From Rhynchopus sp. YZ270_cl-10 (Eukaryota; Euglenozoa; Diplonemea; Diplonemida; Diplonemidae): a stretch of 64,000 nt of DNA. The stretch spans positions 744,001-808,000 of the forward strand of contig OZ037904.1 in NCBI GenBank assembly GCA_964035575.1. The letters are read 5' to 3'. The translations under genes and the position numbers were made by a program. Positions 61,951-64,000 of this stretch are shown here, in pieces (the first letter of the stretch is position 1; each line of letters opens with the position of its first letter). The notes below the pieces were generated by a model. It was given only the letters and a program-made list of their open reading frames with translations, searched no databases and was not told where the DNA came from.

Positions 61951-63475
61951 ACGTTAGAACGGATGCGTTAGAACGCACGCGTTAGAACGGACGCGTTAGA
62001 ACGGACGCGTTAGAACGAACGCGTTAGAACGCACGCGTTAGAACGCACGCGTTAGAACGGACGCGTTAGAACGGACACGTTAGAACGGATGCGTTAGAAC
62101 GCACGCGTTAGAACGGACGCGTTAGAACGAACGCGTTAGAACGGACGCGTAAGAACGGACGCGTTAGAACGGATGCGTTAGAACGCACGCGTTAGAACGG
62201 ACACGTTAGAACGGATGCGTTAGAACGCACGCGTTAGAACGGACGCGTTAGAACGGACACGTTAGAACGGACGCGTTAGAACGGACACGTTAGAACGGAT
62301 GCGTTAGAACGCACGCGTTAGAACGCACGCGTTAGAACGGACGCGTTAGAACGGACGCGTTAGAACGGACACGTTAGAACGGATGCGTTAGAACGGACAC
62401 GTTAGAACGGATGCGTTAGAACGCACGCGTTAGAACGGACGCGTTAGAACGCACGCGTCAGAACGGACGCGTTAGAACGGACGCGTTAGAACGAACGCGT
62501 TAGAACGCACGCGTTAGAACGGACGCGTTAGAACGGACTCGTTAGAACGGACACGTTAGAACGGATGCGTTAGAACGCACGCGTTAGAACGGACGCGTTA
62601 GAACGGACGCGTTAGAACGAACGCGTTAGAACGCACGCGTTAGAACGCACGCGTTAGAACGGACGCGTTAGAACGGACGCGTTAGAACGGACACGTTAGA
62701 ACGGATGCGTTAGAACGCACGCGTTAGAACGGACGCGTTAGAACGAACGCGTTAGAACGGACGCGTAAGAACGAACGCGTTAGAACGGACACGTTAGAAC
62801 GGATGCGTTAGAACGCACGCGTTAGAACGCACGCGTTAGAACGGACGCGTTAGAACGGACGCGTTAGAACGGACACGTTAGAACGGATGCGTTAGAACGG
62901 ACACGTTAGAACGGATGCGTTAGAACGCACGCGTTAGAACGGACGCGTTAGAACGCACGCGTCAGAACGGACGCGTTAGAACGGACGCGTTAGAACGAAC
63001 GCGTTAGAACGCACGCGTTAGAACGGACGCGTTAGAACGGACTCGTTAGAACGGACACGTTAGAACGGATGCGTTAGAACGCACGCGTTAGAACGGACGC
63101 GTTAGAACGGACGCGTTAGAACGAACGCGTTAGAACGCACGCGTTAGAACGCACGCGTTAGAACGGACGCGTTAGAACGGACGCGTTAGAACGGACACGT
63201 TAGAACGGATGCGTTAGAACGCACGCGTTAGAACGGACGCGTTAGAACGCACGCGTCAGAACGGACGCGTTAGAACGGACGCGTTAGAACGAACGCGTTA
63301 GAACGCACGCGTTAGAACGGACGCGTGAGAACGGACGCGAGTAGATGAATAAAGGAAGAGACTGGCGCAGCTCCCTAAACCTAGTAAAATCTAACACCCC
63401 CAATGTTTTCCTATAAAGCATATGCAAATTTATGCAGCAATGGTCTTGTTTCATACCTGTGAGACAAATTGTCCT

Positions 63476-63580
63476 CCTCTACAACCTATGTGCTCTTCTC
63501 TACAACCTATGTGCTCTTCTCTACAACCTCTGTGCTCTTCTCTACAACCTATGTGCTCTTCTCTACAACGTATGTGTTTT
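63476..63580 (+). repeat. Five 21-bp minisatellite units
   Basis: TCTACAACCTATGTGCTCTT-type units repeat five times with one or two changes in the last. The frame is open and would encode LYNLCAL repeats, but this follows from the 21-bp period and I do not call a gene. Confidence 0.8.
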
Positions 63581-63622
63581 TCTGTGTAGCTCCTGTGTGT
63601 ATCCTGTGATGTCTCTGTGCAC

Positions 63623-63785
63623 CGTCAATTCCGTCAACTCCGTCAACTCTGTCAACTCTGTCAATTCCGTCAATTTTTGTTAGATTTTTGTTAGATTTTT
63701 TTGTGAAATTTTTTGTTCAGATATTGTTTAGAATTTTTGACAGGATTGACAGGATTGACAGAATTGACAGAATTGACAGAATTTT
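63623..63785. repeat. Two complementary 9-bp arrays
   Basis: TCAACTCTG-type units (63623-63675) are followed about 60 bp later by GACAGAATT-type units (63738-63785). The second array is close to the reverse complement of the first, so the two can fold back on each other. Confidence 0.7.
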
Positions 63786-64000
63786 TGTGAAATTTTTTGT
63801 TGAGAATTTTTTGTGAAATTTTTGTTTCAGATTTTGGATCAGATTTTGTTTCAGATTTTGTTTCAGATTTTGTGAAATTTTTTTGTTGAGAATTTTTGTG
63901 AAATTTTTTTGTGAAATTTTTTGTTGAGAATTTTTGTGAAATTTTTTTGTGAAATTTTTTTTGTGAAATTTTTTTGTGAAATTTTTTTTGTGAAATTTTT
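63786..64000. repeat. AT-rich GTGAAATTTTTTT repeats
   Basis: The window ends in irregular repeats of GTGAAATTTTTTT and TTGAGAATTTTT, about 13-20 bp per unit, continuing beyond the window. No gene is seen. Confidence 0.75.

Larger units (their letters stand above)
40617..63338. repeat. 22.7-kb satellite of a 14-bp unit
   Basis: The unit is GTTAGAACGGACGC. The array is 22,722 bp, exactly 1,623 x 14, and unit starts checked along it (40617, 47085, 60245, 63325) share one phase, so no net insertion or deletion is visible. Most changes lie in the last six bases (GGACGC, GCACGC, GAACGC, GGATGC, GGACAC); the TAGAAC core is nearly fixed. Nearly every unit junction makes ACGCGT. Stops in all frames exclude coding. 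The units at the left edge (40617-40980) are more diverged, as expected from unequal exchange. A centromeric, subtelomeric or heterochromatic role is possible but unproved. Confidence 0.97.

Noticed and set aside
40617-63338. CRISPR array or telomere
   Set aside because: There are no spacers between the 14-bp units, and the unit is not a simple G-rich telomere repeat despite containing TTAG.
63432-63683. Small repeat protein (LYNLCAL units)
   Set aside because: The open frame follows from 21-bp and 9-bp periods; no start context or partner sequence supports it.

Overview
This window looks like nuclear DNA of a free-living eukaryotic microbe. The genes are GC-rich in coding sequence, two carry GT-AG introns, and they sit in long AT-rich or homopolymer-rich spacers full of repeats. 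All nine recognisable protein genes lie on the minus strand. That one-way order, a CNBP/HEXBP-type poly-zinc-knuckle protein and a membrane protein with a cyclase homology domain fit a euglenozoan, perhaps a diplonemid, which combines one-way gene clusters with cis introns. I did not see a spliced-leader gene, rRNA or tRNA, so the assignment is an inference.

Gene part, 1-37.4 kb (all minus strand): a four-exon coiled-coil protein (854-2769); a large secreted or cell-surface EGF-repeat protein with one membrane span (5902-11373); a multi-span membrane protein with a degenerate class III cyclase domain (14272-16176); a soluble protein with a duplicated module and an EF-hand-like C-terminus (17491-18861); a seven-knuckle CCHC nucleic-acid-binding protein (19869-20510); an RCC1-like protein (20934-22241); a secreted astacin metalloprotease with about 200 Thr-Pro pentapeptides and two CBM1-like cysteine modules (26267-31492); a phytanoyl-CoA dioxygenase-like enzyme (32824-33861); and a secreted glycoside-hydrolase-like protein in two exons (34901-37371). 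The astacin and hydrolase proteins suggest secreted breakdown of protein and polysaccharide. The genes do not form an obvious single pathway.

The spacers hold the least explained material. A family of small bulged hairpins with a conserved seven-base loop (AYGAGAG type) recurs at least 14 times, always on the minus strand and usually just after an AG in a splice-acceptor-like setting. A second family is built on GTACACTG. A third is a roughly 85-nt sequence in two copies whose hairpin differs by paired changes. DNA-transposon traces include an AT-rich TA-flanked MITE (16674-17038), a MULE-like element with 200-bp terminal inverted repeats (23319-25201) and a hAT-like MITE (40198-40605).

From 37.9 to 40.2 kb the DNA is a set of nested long inverted repeats. 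From 40617 to 63338 it is one uninterrupted satellite of a 14-bp unit. Its length equals exactly 1,623 units and the phase is kept at every place I checked. It contains higher-order words and duplications shifted by 3,766 and 5,404 bp. The last 660 bp are AT-rich minisatellites.
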